Shown: in pieces, positions 11,380 through 22,930 of the stretch
Numbering within the stretch: the first letter of the stretch is position 1
Layout: every line of letters starts with the position of its first letter
NCBI GenBank assembly: GCA_021030915.1
Contig: JAGEMR010000059.1
Location: 1-64,000 of the forward strand
DNA: 64,000 nt
Reading direction: 5' to 3'
Source of the DNA: Astrothelium macrocarpum
Taxonomy: Eukaryota; Ascomycota; Dothideomycetes; Trypetheliales; Trypetheliaceae
Program-made: the position numbers and the translations under genes
Notes under the pieces: model-generated
What the model was told of the DNA's origin: nothing
Seen by the model: the letters and a program-made list of their open reading frames with translations, nothing else
Database searches by the model: none

Positions 11380-13383
11380 GTTAACTCATTGAAGGTCAGA
11401 GTTCCCATGATGAACGCAGGGCACAGCGAAACCGTGCGACGGGTGGGAGTACACAGTGTGCCCAGGGATTAATTGAAGGACGATAGAAGAACAAAAATTA
11501 TTGTCTTGGGCAAGAGTCCAACAAAGCTCGGAGCACCGTGTGGTCTTACAAATCGATTATATAAGCTCAACGTCACCCAATTCACAACAATACCATCCAG
11601 GGACATCTCGTTCCCCCTTTCTTACTTGCTCTACTGATGAGTCACTCAAGACTTCCATGATTTGGCTGAGACCTGAACTGCCCATCGATATACAAAATTC
11701 CATGTGTCTGATCTTAATACAGATAGCATAGGATTGGAGGATCAAACCTGTCCTTGAACTAAACTACCAGGATAGAGGATACTTTTCGACCCCATCCTTC
11801 TGATCACGGCCATGGAGTTATGACAGTTCCGTAATGATAGATTCTCGCTTACTTAGACAATCATCGCCTAGCATGGATAGCTTTAGTACACTGCACAAGG
11901 CATCGTGTATAATGTCAAGTTTTTGTGTAAAACACTCGAAATCAGTACACCATCTAGCGTCATGGCACTGTTTCGTTTAGGCCTAATTGATTACTGCGGG
12001 CGGCTCGACCTTCCTTAAACCCACGTTGTAGGAATCATGGGTCCTCTCGAGATCGTTCTCTTGCAAAATTGTTAATTTGCTTCTGGGCCTCGCGAGCAAA
12101 AAAAGAAGAGAAAAGAAAAAAACCCAAACATTGCTATTTAAATTTCGTTCGTATCAAAACAGGCTTTCTAACGTTAAAGGAAAAGCTTTCGGCATTGCTA
12201 CCGGCTCGGACAAACACGTTGAGGTACATCGAAGCACTTCTGCATCTGCGTCAAAATGTTGCTCCCCGGTTGTCTATCCGTTCCAGGCCAGGAGATTATT
12301 CTATTTTGTCGGCAACATTTGGGTCAGCACTCCGTTGAACGCAAATTCACGCATTTCATAATCCGGGTGGTCCGGCTCTTGGCAATCAATAGTAGAGATG
12401 ATGGAAAGAAAATAGATGTATTGAGTACCTTGTTCAGTAAATCTCTTCATGAAACGGCGGAATAGATGGTAAGGCGAGATCCCATGGATATGCAAAAGTC
12501 TCCTCATTGCGCGGATGATGCCCATGCAACCATTGCATAGACCTTGCATTTCACCGCGCTCACTTTTACTTTCCTTGGTTCCCGTCCGCGCAGCCCGTTC
12601 ACGCAGTCAAATAATGGAAACAAATTTCTCAACCTCATTTCATGAACCTGGCTCTCAAATCATCTGAGGGACTTCTGGTGTACGCCGCTTCTCACACAGA
12701 TACTTTCACCTCAAGAAGCTCACCCCGCTCTGCTATTTTCAGTCTCTCTCTCACTCCTTCTATCTTCCAGGATTGCAACTCAAGCTCCACCTGGCACGAT
12801 ATTCACTACATAGACCGCCGTTCAGTCCGTCATCCTTTCTTCTTGTTACTGACCCTGCCTGCTCGCTGAATCGATTCTATCTTATCCTGAACATCCAATC
12901 ATTAAAACGTTTGCACTCACTCCATGCTTCATTCAACTTCCACTACCTTCGTCTAGCTTATCCAAATACGTTCAGTCACACATTCACAATCGCCTGATCT
13001 AGTGAAAGAGGCACTGTTACCCACTACGTCCCTCGATTCCCCTCAAACCCCTCCGGAGAGCCACTCCTAAAAACTCACGGTTGTTCATCCTTACCTAACT
13101 TGGCAACGCTATAATCAAGATATTCTTTGTCAGCTTGCAAATTGTTCGTCTGACAAAGCGACCCCAGCACAAAGTTTTTGTGCTTATCCGGAACATTGCT
13201 CCCTCGTCTGTCTGTCAGCAGTCCGAACGGCTCTCTTTCTCCACACCCCTGGGCTTGTCATTCGAAAACAATGCTTCAAACAGCAACTCCCTTCTAGTCT
13301 TTGTTGCTCCGGTTAGGATAGACTCAACGAGCTCACAGATTTCGCTTACCAAATAGCCCATCTTTTTAGTCGATTCATTCATC
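11380..13383. other. 2-kb intergenic region with pyrimidine-rich leader
   Basis: No supportable gene. From about 12640 to 13383 the plus strand is C/T-rich with many CTTTC/CTCTCT tracts, as in promoter and 5'-leader regions of ascomycete genes. It probably drives the zinc-cluster gene starting at 13384. Its minus-strand start near 11379 is the phosphatase promoter. Small ORFs here (for example 12069-12361) look non-coding. Confidence 0.5.
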
Positions 13384-15711
13384 ATGTTGTCCCAAGTTTC
13401 AGCAACAATGAATATGCTTAAGCAGCAAGCAAATTGGCATTTCCAACCTCCCTTGGGACATCATGCAATGTTTCCACTTGGCGTGTTGCCGCCTAGCGAA
13501 CCCTCTAATAATGAGGTGCCCCAAACTCATCAAGACCAAACAAACTCCTTCCAAAACTCTTCCACCGCGCTTGCGCAGGAAATCAATAGCTCACGAGAAT
13601 CTTCGCCAAGTGGTATACAACAGAATTTCCTCTCGGACTCTGAGTCCGAGTGTCCTGATGATCATGGGATAGAAAAGGATCCAGATGAGGTTTGCTCCAA
13701 GGAATATGAACTACGGCCTGGCCCGCGGAGCGATCCTGAAACCGTGTGGACCTCTTGGCAGGATATAGATGACAGTGGTAATTACAACCCGAATGCCAAG
13801 CTAGAAAAGAGATCAGCAGCGAGGAAGAGGAAACCAGGAGAGAAGACTGTATCGGAACTTAGAGAACGACCTGTCAAGAGAGCGAAGGTCGTTTCATCTC
13901 TCAATTCCCGCCGAGATGGATGTGATTTCGTCGTCACTCTATCTTTTTATTCATCGTATGCGTTGAGCCAGCTTCAGAAATATCAGGGTCAAGATAATTG
14001 GCCGTATTGGCCAGAAGAGTCGCATAATAAGCTTGCCCTTCCTGATCCGGATCGCTGCGATGCAGAAGAGACTTTTGGTTTCTGGGAGGACTCCAAATCA
14101 TACAAGCTACGAAGTCGCTACAATAACGATTCATTGTTTTGTTCGTTTCGGACTTCAAGTCCCATTGACGAAGACCTCACGGGTCATCCTGCTGCTCGTG
14201 GATGTGTGGCATGCTACAAGATCGGGGAGACATGTTCGCTACTCAAGAATCCCAGGCAATATCCATGCGCATGTTGCAAAGGCGAGTGCGACTGTGAACT
14301 AATAACCCCTCCGAAGTGGAAGCGGACGTGCGAATCTTGCAGTAAGAGCAAGCACAAGAAATGCTCATACCGCTACAGACCGGATGACGAGGAAGAACAT
14401 AGGCTTCCTTGTTTGGAGTGTTCAGAATCCGGATATCACTGTATTGCTGGACCGAGATTGAGCAATTCAATAGAACGCCCATCCAGAATCGATATAGACT
14501 TCGATTGGGAGTCGTACCGTCGTGTGGCTTCTCAGAAGCCAGCAAAGGAAAGGCGATACGTCGCATGTACTTTTTGCCGAAGCAACAAAATGCGCTGCAG
14601 CCTACGTTCAGCAGACAAGCCTCCTTGCCGAGCCTGCAAGGAAGCAGGCTTCGACTGTACTTTCGAGTCTTTAGACTCCTCGAAGCCGGATGACAGAAAC
14701 CGAGATGTTGAACAACAGAATCTTACCAATGGCCATCGCAAGGGTCACAAGCACCAAACAGCACCAGAACCAACTAAACGCCCCATCACCGTCGCAGACA
14801 TCTTCCGTCCCGGCGCCCCCGTTCCGCACTGGACTGAAATCCCCGAAGACCCAATTGAAACAATTGAAATTCCCGATTCACTTAACAGCATCAACCCCTC
14901 CGATTCTTTCTCTCACAACTCCAGATGTCCTACCTCTCAGGATGGAGTCTCTGCAATCGCAACCGCTTTCTGCCATCCGATCCACTTTAATCACGAGCCA
15001 TCACCCCCAACCTCACCCTCCGACCCGTCTTCATCTCCCAATCCCTGCCATTTCTGCACCTTCCCCCACTACGGCATCTTCGGCCTCGGCTTGCGCGAAG
15101 TCCTCGTCCTGGAGTGGGAGCCCGGCCAGGGTTACGAGGAGCTCGATGGCGGCCATGGCGCGCAGGGCGAAGACCAGTCGCGAATGTGCACATCGTGCAC
15201 ATGGGCGCGCATGCGCATCTGCGGTTGTGGCAGGCACGAGGTGAGGCCGCTGCCGGCGATAGAGCTCACGCCCGAGAGACTGGATCAGGAGGCTGCGTTT
15301 CAGAGCTTGATGGAGAGGAAAAAGAAGGGCGAGGATGGGGCGGTGGAGTATAGGTGGTGCAGTGTTTGTCCGGCGCTGGCGCTGCATGAGTGTGTGACGC
15401 TGCAGGAGACGGACGCGTTCGGACAGCCTGTGCCGCCGAAGGCAAAGGCCGAGATGGGGTGCGGGTTGTTGTTGTGCGACGCGTGTGCGATGGCGGTTAT
15501 AGCGAGGGAGGGAGATCTGCACGCGATGCTGGAAGACGGACCTAATAAAGAGGTGAATCTGGGTGAGGAGTTAGTGGATCTAAATGGGGTGGAGATGAAT
15601 GGGGAAGTGAAAGATGAGGGTGGAAGATACCCGCTTGGGTGGAGAGCTGATGCGGAGTTTTTGAGGAAGGATGGTCTACTAATGCGTGCGGTTCTTCTTG
15701 CTATGGAATGA
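13384..15711 (+). CDS. Protein with three Zn2Cys6-like clusters and C-terminal Cys pairs
   Basis: Single-exon 775-aa protein. The first ~150 residues are disordered and acidic, followed by a basic stretch (AARKRKPGEK, VKRAKVV) that may be nuclear-targeting. Three Cys-rich blocks follow: ~274-304 (CVAC...C...CACC...CDC), ~315-352 (CESC-x7-C-x15-CLEC-x6-C) and ~395-425 (CTFC-x6-C-x9-CRAC-x6-C). The last matches the fungal Zn2Cys6 binuclear cluster exactly. Further Cys pairs (CHFC ~556, CTSC ~603, CGCG ~614, CSVC ~660, CDAC ~698) may form another zinc fold. The Zn2Cys6 module suggests nuclear DNA binding and transcription control, but no fungal transcription factor middle domain is seen and tandem clusters are unusual. 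The C-terminal third is noticeably GC-rich. Start is the first ATG after a long CT-rich leader. Confidence 0.8.
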   Translation: MLSQVSATMNMLKQQANWHFQPPLGHHAMFPLGVLPPSEPSNNEVPQTHQDQTNSFQNSSTALAQEINSSRESSPSGIQQNFLSDSESECPDDHGIEKDPDEVCSKEYELRPGPRSDPETVWTSWQDIDDSGNYNPNAKLEKRSAARKRKPGEKTVSELRERPVKRAKVVSSLNSRRDGCDFVVTLSFYSSYALSQLQKYQGQDNWPYWPEESHNKLALPDPDRCDAEETFGFWEDSKSYKLRSRYNNDSLFCSFRTSSPIDEDLTGHPAARGCVACYKIGETCSLLKNPRQYPCACCKGECDCELITPPKWKRTCESCSKSKHKKCSYRYRPDDEEEHRLPCLECSESGYHCIAGPRLSNSIERPSRIDIDFDWESYRRVASQKPAKERRYVACTFCRSNKMRCSLRSADKPPCRACKEAGFDCTFESLDSSKPDDRNRDVEQQNLTNGHRKGHKHQTAPEPTKRPITVADIFRPGAPVPHWTEIPEDPIETIEIPDSLNSINPSDSFSHNSRCPTSQDGVSAIATAFCHPIHFNHEPSPPTSPSDPSSSPNPCHFCTFPHYGIFGLGLREVLVLEWEPGQGYEELDGGHGAQGEDQSRMCTSCTWARMRICGCGRHEVRPLPAIELTPERLDQEAAFQSLMERKKKGEDGAVEYRWCSVCPALALHECVTLQETDAFGQPVPPKAKAEMGCGLLLCDACAMAVIAREGDLHAMLEDGPNKEVNLGEELVDLNGVEMNGEVKDEGGRYPLGWRADAEFLRKDGLLMRAVLLAME

Positions 15712-16508
15712 ATGACCCACACTCGGGACAATAAGATCCTATTGGCTAACTGCTTAGAGTTGCTAACGTGCTCTCTGGACTGCAATTCGGCGACGACGAA
15801 AATAACTGAGGTCAGTTGCTGGAATTGCTGAGTTACAACGGAGAGTGGAGTTCAGAGTTTGACATGGACCTGAATTTGCTATTCACAACGGCATCTAAGA
15901 ATTTTCTACCTGACTGATGAGCCTGACGCATTTTGCTCACATTGGCTAGACCTATCCTAGTATTGCTACGTACGCAGATGCTTGCTTATCTGCTCATCAA
16001 TATCAGTAAAGTTATCAAATCATTCCTGGCTTCTTCCAAGTTGGTAAAAGTCTCTCCGCTCCTTTTCAGTTACTTTCATACTGACATTATTCCTGAACTT
16101 TTGCCTTGTTTGTCTCTCTGCACCGTTCTCTCCCCTGTTGGTGACCACGTCATCCACACTCAACATAATACCAGTGGCAGTATCATCTGCCTCAGTCCAA
16201 GTAGCCAAGTTTCTAGTTGACGCCACTGTGGATCTTGCATCATTTGTTGGCGCCACAATACGCGATAGAGGTCTTCGGTGATGCGCTCCTGAAGTCCAGT
16301 CTTGCATTGGATGCAGATGATCCCTTGCCTCTCCTCTCGATGTCGAGCTTGACCGGGGGTGAAAATCATCACCAGCTCTACGGCTCCCGGAGTTCCGAGG
16401 ATTGGCTTCGTTCTGTCGGGAGGGAATTGGGCCAGAGCCGTAGCGGACGAAGGGTGATTGATAATTGTAGGAGAAAGGAATCTCTTCATCATAAAGGTTT
16501 GACCGAGA
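15712..16508. other. Interval downstream of zinc-cluster gene
   Basis: Between the converging zinc-cluster gene (+) and the uncertain minus-strand gene. Two minus-strand frames stay open through much of 16020-16508 and may be the 3' exon of that uncertain gene; I could not decide which. Nothing else recognisable. Confidence 0.4.
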
Positions 16509-17537
16509 TTACAGGATGTGGGATATAGCATCTGTCGAGGTAGGCCCATTAACAACTGCCCTGCCCGTTGAAGGTGCCGAAGGTGCTGAAGAGCGAGCGT
16601 TGGCTCGCGTGGCAGAGTCGCCAGACATAGAATCGGTGTTCCGGATAGATGGAATGGTTTCTCTTCTTTGCTGTCTAGGTGATGCTCTTGGCGCCGGAAG
16701 TGCAAGACGATCCAGTCTTCTTCCACGTTCCTCAACTTCGTCTCTCTCGTTTCTGAGCGATAACTTCTTCAGCTCTTTGTCAAGTAAAGTTACAGTGTCC
16801 TTGTCTAGTATTCTTATCTCCTCGCCGTTTAGCAATCTTCGAGCTACCTCCCGACGGAGAAAATCGTTTACGAAAGCTCTTAGCCCTTTCCGCCAAATTT
16901 GACTCAGCCTTAACTCGGCATTTCTATGATAAGCTGCGGCAATCAAGCGGTTTCTGTCGTCCTGCCTAGGTGTTTCGAGAGACACTTCGTTACGCATTGA
17001 TGTCGAAACATTCCGTCTCGAAGATCTGGCATTGGCCGGGAGTGCGCCGGACATGTGGTATTCCGACAACTCCTCGTGTGACAATGAGGATGTTTGCCTT
17101 GTTCCTTGATACTGTTGATGCTGATCCCCTACTTTAAAGGAGTGCATAAGGTCTTCTAGATCCACGATATCTTGCTGCAACTCTTCGAGTACAAGCCGGA
17201 AAATCGGTATCGCCTTCAGCGGTCTCAATTTCGCTTTTATGAGACACAGACCCTGCAACCGCCGCTTTAGAAAAGGGAAACAGAGAAGAAGTGATGGTAA
17301 AACGGCTGATTTCGTCGGCCGGAGTCTTTTCTTGGGTGAAGTATCGGATTTCTGTGTGTACTTTCTCATTCCGGCTTCAAGCAGAAGCGATACTTTTTTG
17401 CGGCTGCTGATTGCTTCAAGGAACAATTGAAGACATTGAAGAACTATGGTCTCAATAAAGAAAGGAAACAGCCGTGTCCAAGAGCTAAAGAAAGGAGATT
17501 GTCGCAGTCTTCTTGGTATCATGTCACTAGACTCCAA
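16509..17537 (-). CDS. Uncharacterised protein, gene model uncertain
   Basis: A 342-codon open frame. The protein is basic. Residues ~1-120 are rich in Leu and Lys with hydrophobic patches (LPSLLLCFPFLKRRLQG), then an amphipathic stretch (VLEELQQDIVDLEDLMHSF), a disordered Ser-rich linker, and a charged segment ending ERDEVEERGRRLDRLALPAP. The helical N-terminal part vaguely recalls N-terminal domains of fungal STAND proteins, but I do not recognise a family. The frame may not be complete: a GTAATC at the very end (…CACATCCT|GTAATC, about 16513) could be a splice donor to an open frame running to ~16160, and another frame is open to 16020. No expression signal supports it. It could be a decayed or chance ORF. 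Confidence 0.35.
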   Translation of the reverse strand: MESSDMIPRRLRQSPFFSSWTRLFPFFIETIVLQCLQLFLEAISSRKKVSLLLEAGMRKYTQKSDTSPKKRLRPTKSAVLPSLLLCFPFLKRRLQGLCLIKAKLRPLKAIPIFRLVLEELQQDIVDLEDLMHSFKVGDQHQQYQGTRQTSSLSHEELSEYHMSGALPANARSSRRNVSTSMRNEVSLETPRQDDRNRLIAAAYHRNAELRLSQIWRKGLRAFVNDFLRREVARRLLNGEEIRILDKDTVTLLDKELKKLSLRNERDEVEERGRRLDRLALPAPRASPRQQRRETIPSIRNTDSMSGDSATRANARSSAPSAPSTGRAVVNGPTSTDAISHIL

Positions 17538-19747
17538 CTGTCCAGATCATAAAACAACTTTGAACAAAGGAATGATGGCGATCCTAGTACTGGAGCTGAT
17601 CAAGATACTCACAGCACTTGCTTCGTACTTCCTTCTCAAGATTTTTGTTTTTGTGTACAGGAGACTACAAGCGATATCCTTTGTGAATTTCTTTGCAAAT
17701 GATTTTGAGGTAGAGAAACTGGCGCGTTCCATGATGGAAAGCTGTAGAGAAAGAACGTGACATGTAAACCATGCTACAGGAACTTGGACTTGGCCAACCT
17801 AATCGATTTTCTCTGGTGGCAAAGAAACCAGGTGACATGGAGAAAGAGGTAGTCACCACTGGTGAGGGAAGGTAGGAAATGCATTTCGCTTGAGTGAAAC
17901 TACCATGACTATGAAAATCCAGTGACCTCGATTTTGACCACGAAAAACTAGGTAGTTATTTCCATATTCCGTCGTTACCTTTCAAAACATTCGCCTTTCA
18001 TAAAATGCCAAGGTTTAGATTATTTTTGTCACAATGCGCTGGCGACGGAGAAGTTCAAATTGCTTAGAACATTAATGAATCCAAGGAGCAATCATCATGA
18101 ATACGATTCAGTCAGGACAGTCAACGGTAAGTAGTCTGAACGGAATGAATAACTGTAAGAAATGACCTCCTGCACGAGGCGCTGCCTACCTCAACATTTC
18201 TGGGTGGAAATATCGAGAAATCGGATCATTCAAACTTTTCTACCAGGGACGAACTTTATCCAATTTATTGGTGGCGCATTGGCGTTAGAGTTTCGTTTGA
18301 TTTTCCTCTCCCCAGGGGTCTACATTATCAGACCGCTTCTAGAAGCGCCTCAGAAGCCTCGTCAGAACAGCCACTTGAGTTCAAAAGAAAACCTTTTCAA
18401 TAAAAGGCCATCGGAATTGCTACATGATGCATATCTTTGCAGAATTGCCCAACTTTACGAACAGCTTATCATGACCGAACTGCGTGAAAGCTCCAGTCAC
18501 AATGCAATCAGTCTGTACCCGTGATTTGGTAAATCGGGACTCAGTTTCCAAAGCTGCGGTTCGCTTTTCAATGCATATTTGGTCGGTTTCGAGATGAGAG
18601 GTACTCATGAGTCTAGTTCCACAAAGGTCAAATGTGTTATTGATGAAAAGGACAGAATTGGGAAGGGCTGTTGACTAAGGCGGCGGCAGAGGTGGGCCAC
18701 TAGCTGGATTCGGAACGAATGCGCTGGACCAGATTGTGCACGATAAGTACCTTAGGAATGTAAGACCGGTCAACGTCACCGCTCAAACACGATGAACTGC
18801 TAAGCCATCTCTTTGTGAACACCTTCCGCTCGGTCCCGGCCTCTTTGGACCCTGTTCTAATTTCAAACGTCGTTGCCAGGAGTTTCGGAGGGGAGGGGCC
18901 GTTGAGGCAGCGCTTTATCGGCCACGGTCGAGAACGTAGGGTCAGACAACGTAGCCAAAATGCGCGGTCGTACGGATTCGTATACGATGTCGATTGGGAG
19001 TGTAAGTCCAACAATTCTTCATGTACCGCTGCGTCGTCGCCATAGTGGAAAGAGGTGGAGAGATGGCAAAGCTCATAACTCGGCACTTTCCCGGTTATCG
19101 GGAGGCACAACCGACGCTATCCCGTCATATGCAATGCACGCGACACCGTCCTTTCCACTCCTTCGCCCTACTTGGACCTCAAAACCCAAACTTCGTTGGC
19201 CAGTCTGGCCACATGGACCTGAGAGACAGCCAGCCAGCTCTGTACCATATCAATATTCATCATTGGACGCCGAGAAATCCTCGATTCCCCAGCTCCCGAG
19301 CACTTCCCACTCCCCCGCTCCTACCAATTCAATTTGCCCACACATCCGCTGCTCCCACACAAAATAGGATGGGCCAATTGGCTTCATTCCGACTGGGAGA
19401 ATTTGGAGTGAGATCAAAATATCAGAACGCAGCATACGCAGTCCAGGGGACCATCCCTTTGGACATCTACGTCAAATCCTTCAAAGAGTCCAACACTGTT
19501 TTGAGCTGTGTCGGTGCACGCCTGGACGACATTTGAGCGCGGACATCCACGGAGAGACAAACGCTTGTATATCGGCCTTTCTCTTGCGCCTTATCCAACG
19601 TTACTTCAGGTCGAGGCATACGCTTCTCATCCGCAGACAGTTGCTGCCTCGAAAATAGCATAGCAGGCAAATACGAGAGAGAATCGGTCTGTTCCAAAAG
19701 ACACACCATAAGATTACTGTCAAATCCTTTTTGCACCAAAAATCAAC
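17538..19747. other. 2.2-kb intergenic interval
   Basis: No supportable gene. Open frames on both strands (up to ~170 codons at 19021-19536) overlap each other and carry no family motif. The last few hundred bases before 19748 should be the promoter and leader of the bifunctional PFK2/FBPase2 gene. Confidence 0.5.
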
Positions 19748-21377
19748 ATGGCGGCGAACGGAGCAATACCATTCAAGGCTCAAATGCAGAGAGTACCTGC
19801 AGGAGGCTTTCTTTCCCCTTCCAAGAGGACTAACAGTATGGGTGTTCAGGCAGAGGATACGCGGATATGTGTCATCATGGTTGGATTGCCGGCTCGTGGG
19901 AAGAGTCTGATTGCACAGAAGAGTAAGATTTGATATGCAAATGTCGCAGAGAATAGAATAATGCTAATACTAGGTTACTAAGTTGTACGCTATCTTGGAT
20001 GGCTATCAATTACCGCCAAAACCTTCAATGTCGGCCAGTACCGACGAAGTGCCACTCCGACTCCTTCCGCAGAATTCTTTGACACATCAAATCCAGAAGG
20101 TGAACGACTACGCCGAGCTGCTGCCGAAGCAGCCGTGGAAGACATGTGTAGATGGTTCAACGAAGGTCGGGGCTTAGTTGCCATTCTCGATGCAACGAAT
20201 AGCACAAAAGTGCGTAGAAGATGGATTCTCGAAAGATGTGAAGCGCAAAATATTGAGACGTTATTCGTGGAATCCAAGTGCGATGACGAAGATTTGATCA
20301 TGCAAAATATATTGGAGGTAAAGACCACCAGTCCAGATTACGCTGGTCAAGACCCCGAAGTCGCAGCACTGGACTTTCGCAACCGCATTCGAAATTACGA
20401 AAAAGTCTACGCCACTATCGATGAAGACGAGAAAGACCTCACCTACGTGAAACTCATCAATGTTGGACATCAAGTCATCATCAACAGGATTCGCGATTAT
20501 CTTCAAAGCCGTGTGGTGTACTATTTGATGAATCTACATATTCGTCCTCGTAGTATTTGGCTCTCTCGTGTATGTGCTCCTTTGCTAATGTTCTGTTTTG
20601 CAACAAACTAACTTCTCCGATGTAAAGCACGGTGAATCGCAATACAACCTCTCTGGGCTTCTTGGTGGCGATGCCAATCTATCATCTCGAGGCGAAGCTT
20701 ATGCTAAGACTTTACCTTCACTCGTCAAAAAATCTGCCGGCGATCGCACCTTGACTGTATGGACATCAACTCTTAAACGTACCATCCAGACGGCGCGATT
20801 TCTGCCTTTCGAAAAACTTGAATGGAAAGCTCTAGACGAACTTGACAGCGGCGTCTGTGATGGACTCACTTATGCCGAAGTTGAAGAACGCTATCCTGAA
20901 GATTTTGCACAGCGAGATGAGGACAAGTACAACTATCGATACTTGGGTGGGGAAAGCTACAGAGATGTCGTGATCCGGCTCGAACCAATCATCATGGAAC
21001 TTGAACGTAGTGAGAACATCCTGATTGTCACTCATCAAGCGATCCTGCGGTGCATCTATGCTTACTTCATGAACGTACCCCAGGAGAAAAGCCCTTGGAT
21101 GGAAGTGCCGCTTCACACATTGATTAAACTGACGCCTAAAGCATATTCAACGGTCGAAGAGAGGCTCAAGGCGGACATCCCAGCTGTCAGCACGTTTAGA
21201 GAGAAGGGTAGTCGGGCAAGAGGCAACACTCTGGGAGAAAGCGGTAAGCCGATGTCGCCGCCGATTTCGCCGCCATTGTCACCACCAATGTCTCCTCCAA
21301 TCCAAACTGCTACACAGAGTCTAGGGATGGCGGTTGACGGAAATCCGGTGATTGGAGAAGGAAGACCGCCGGTATAG
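19748..21377 (+). CDS. 6-phosphofructo-2-kinase / fructose-2,6-bisphosphatase
   Basis: Three exons (19748-19922, 19983-20569, 20628-21377) give 503 aa. The N-terminal kinase half carries the P-loop GLPARGKS (46-53), FNVGQYRR and the AILDATNST element. The phosphatase half has RHGES (catalytic His255), the LKRTIQTA motif, ELDSGVCDGLTY, RYLGGESYRDV and VTHQAILR (His390). Both active sites look complete, so a bifunctional cytosolic enzyme setting the level of fructose-2,6-bisphosphate, and hence the glycolysis/gluconeogenesis switch, is likely. The second intron falls exactly inside the R|HGES codon series. The C-terminal tail has four consecutive hydrophobic-SPP units (21252-21299), possible proline-directed phosphorylation sites. 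Intron borders are GTAAGA...CTAAG and GTATGT...TGTAAAG. Length fits fungal family members such as yeast Fbp26 or slightly longer. Confidence 0.93.
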
Positions 21378-22192
21378 CTGTTGGGTTCAATGCAGATCTT
21401 CTGGATTGACAGTATAGGAATGGTGCAAGGCTTAAAGGGCGGCTTACTTTCCTGAACACACTCAACGTTATGGGACTCAATAATCGATAGGCGAACTACG
21501 TATGAAGGCATATCACGGTTTCTGTTGTCCTCAGAATTACGATATCTATGCAGAATCGGTTGTGGATTGGTCTGGGGTTACATATAGAGGTCGAATGACA
21601 TATTCAAATTGCGCTACCATGTAAACAAAGTGGCTTGCACTCCTTATTTTGTCAAAGTGAGTACTCCTCGACCCAGGTAGGTAGGATATGACTTTTAGGC
21701 TTCGGAGTCTATTGTTCTCGACACCCGTGGATAACTCCCCAACTGTTCGTTTTCTGAGGTAGAATCATTGTAAGTGTCAACGTCGTTTTCATGGTCGATT
21801 TGAAAGACTACCGCGCATGGCATTGCTTGATTGTTGTTTAGCCTGAGTAAGTACGGTAAAGTACTCAACCACTAAACACTATCAAGTGCTGGACTCGTTT
21901 GGCAGTACCGTTCCACGAAACTCCCCAAGGCAGTTTCCCAACGTTACCTTTATGTCTCGGCAACTGCCAGTCAAGCAGTATAAAATGGGTTTCATCTCAC
22001 CTAGGTATCATCTTCCTTCCTCTGAAACTGCATTCTCCTACAAAAATCATTCAGGCAACCCTCAATACTCCAGAAGCCCACCCAGCAAGCACATACATCT
22101 CGCCTTGCACGCGTACTTTTTTCTAAAATCCACATCTCACCATAACCACCATCGAAGCACCCTCCAACCCTCTACATCCAAAACCAGATCCG
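21378..22192. other. 0.8-kb intergenic interval
   Basis: Between two plus-strand genes. The last ~200 bases (about 21990-22192) are C/T- and A-rich with CACC/CATC repeats, like a 5' leader. No other feature seen. Confidence 0.5.
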
Positions 22193-22930
22193 ATGGCCGA
22201 AAACGCACAACCCATCATCTCCTCCACCGAAGCCCCATCCACGCCTAGCATCTCACCAGGGGCACCCCAGTCCGACTCCGCCATACCCACCGTCCACGCC
22301 AATACCCCCCGACTCGCAACTCAAGCACCCCCCAGAATACCCGTCCTCCAGCACGACTCGTACCCGACAGACGACGAGGCGAACGCAGCAGCAGAGATCC
22401 TGCTCGCAATGTCACAGCACGACCAGCAGAACAATCCCACGTTCATCGAAGTGCTGCCACACGACACCTTTGGCGACGTGCTGAACAGAACGCATGGGTA
22501 CCAGCCGAGGACAAGATTCGAGTACCTTGAGCTGCCGACGCTGGCTCCGAGATCGAGCGCGAGGGGGGTGCCGATAGAAGGTATGGCACTGCGGATAGAG
22601 AGACTGGGGTTCCTCCAACGGAATGGAGGACAGGCACGTGTGCTGAACGGGGTCCCGGATGTACCAAGCCAGGACGTGGCGGGTCAAGAGGCCCCTCAGC
22701 AGGAGTCGAGTGGGCAGAATGCTGAGGTGCAGGGTTTGGGGGCTCCCCAGCAGAATGGGAGTGTGGTAAATGGGCAGGCGCGAAATGGGGATGTGCCAAC
22801 GAGGAACATGACGGGAAGACGGAATCGGGGCCAGAATGGGCTGAGAGAGACGTGGATGAGGCAGGAACAAGAGGAGGCAGAGAGAAATGGTGGGCGGGCA
22901 CCAAAGAGGGCGACCAGGCGGAGGACATGA
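22193..22930 (+). CDS. Small disordered protein of unknown function
   Basis: Single-exon 245-aa frame with a good start context (CCGATGGCC). Residues 1-55 are Pro/Ser/Thr-rich. A more ordered part follows (~58-140: DDEANAAAEILLAMSQ, then HGYQPRTRFEYLELPTL). The rest is Gln/Gly/Asn-rich, with a strongly basic C-terminus (GRAPKRATRRRT) that could be a nuclear signal. I recognise no family. The opposite strand is also open over most of this stretch (22412-22985), an effect of GC-rich codons; the plus frame is preferred because it has an ATG with a leader and a sensible composition. Function unknown. Confidence 0.55.
   Translation: MAENAQPIISSTEAPSTPSISPGAPQSDSAIPTVHANTPRLATQAPPRIPVLQHDSYPTDDEANAAAEILLAMSQHDQQNNPTFIEVLPHDTFGDVLNRTHGYQPRTRFEYLELPTLAPRSSARGVPIEGMALRIERLGFLQRNGGQARVLNGVPDVPSQDVAGQEAPQQESSGQNAEVQGLGAPQQNGSVVNGQARNGDVPTRNMTGRRNRGQNGLRETWMRQEQEEAERNGGRAPKRATRRRT

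Noticed and set aside
12069..12361. Two overlapping ~90-codon frames upstream of the zinc-cluster gene
   Set aside because: Lys-rich, A-rich stretch with no leader or domain; considered non-coding.
17446..17760. Plus-strand 104-codon frame with a hydrophobic segment
   Set aside because: Overlaps the minus-strand uncertain gene; no leader, no family features, and the hydrophobic stretch may be chance.
19021..19536. 171-codon plus-strand frame upstream of the PFK2/FBPase2 gene
   Set aside because: Irregular composition and no recognisable domain; overlapped by other frames; probably promoter DNA.
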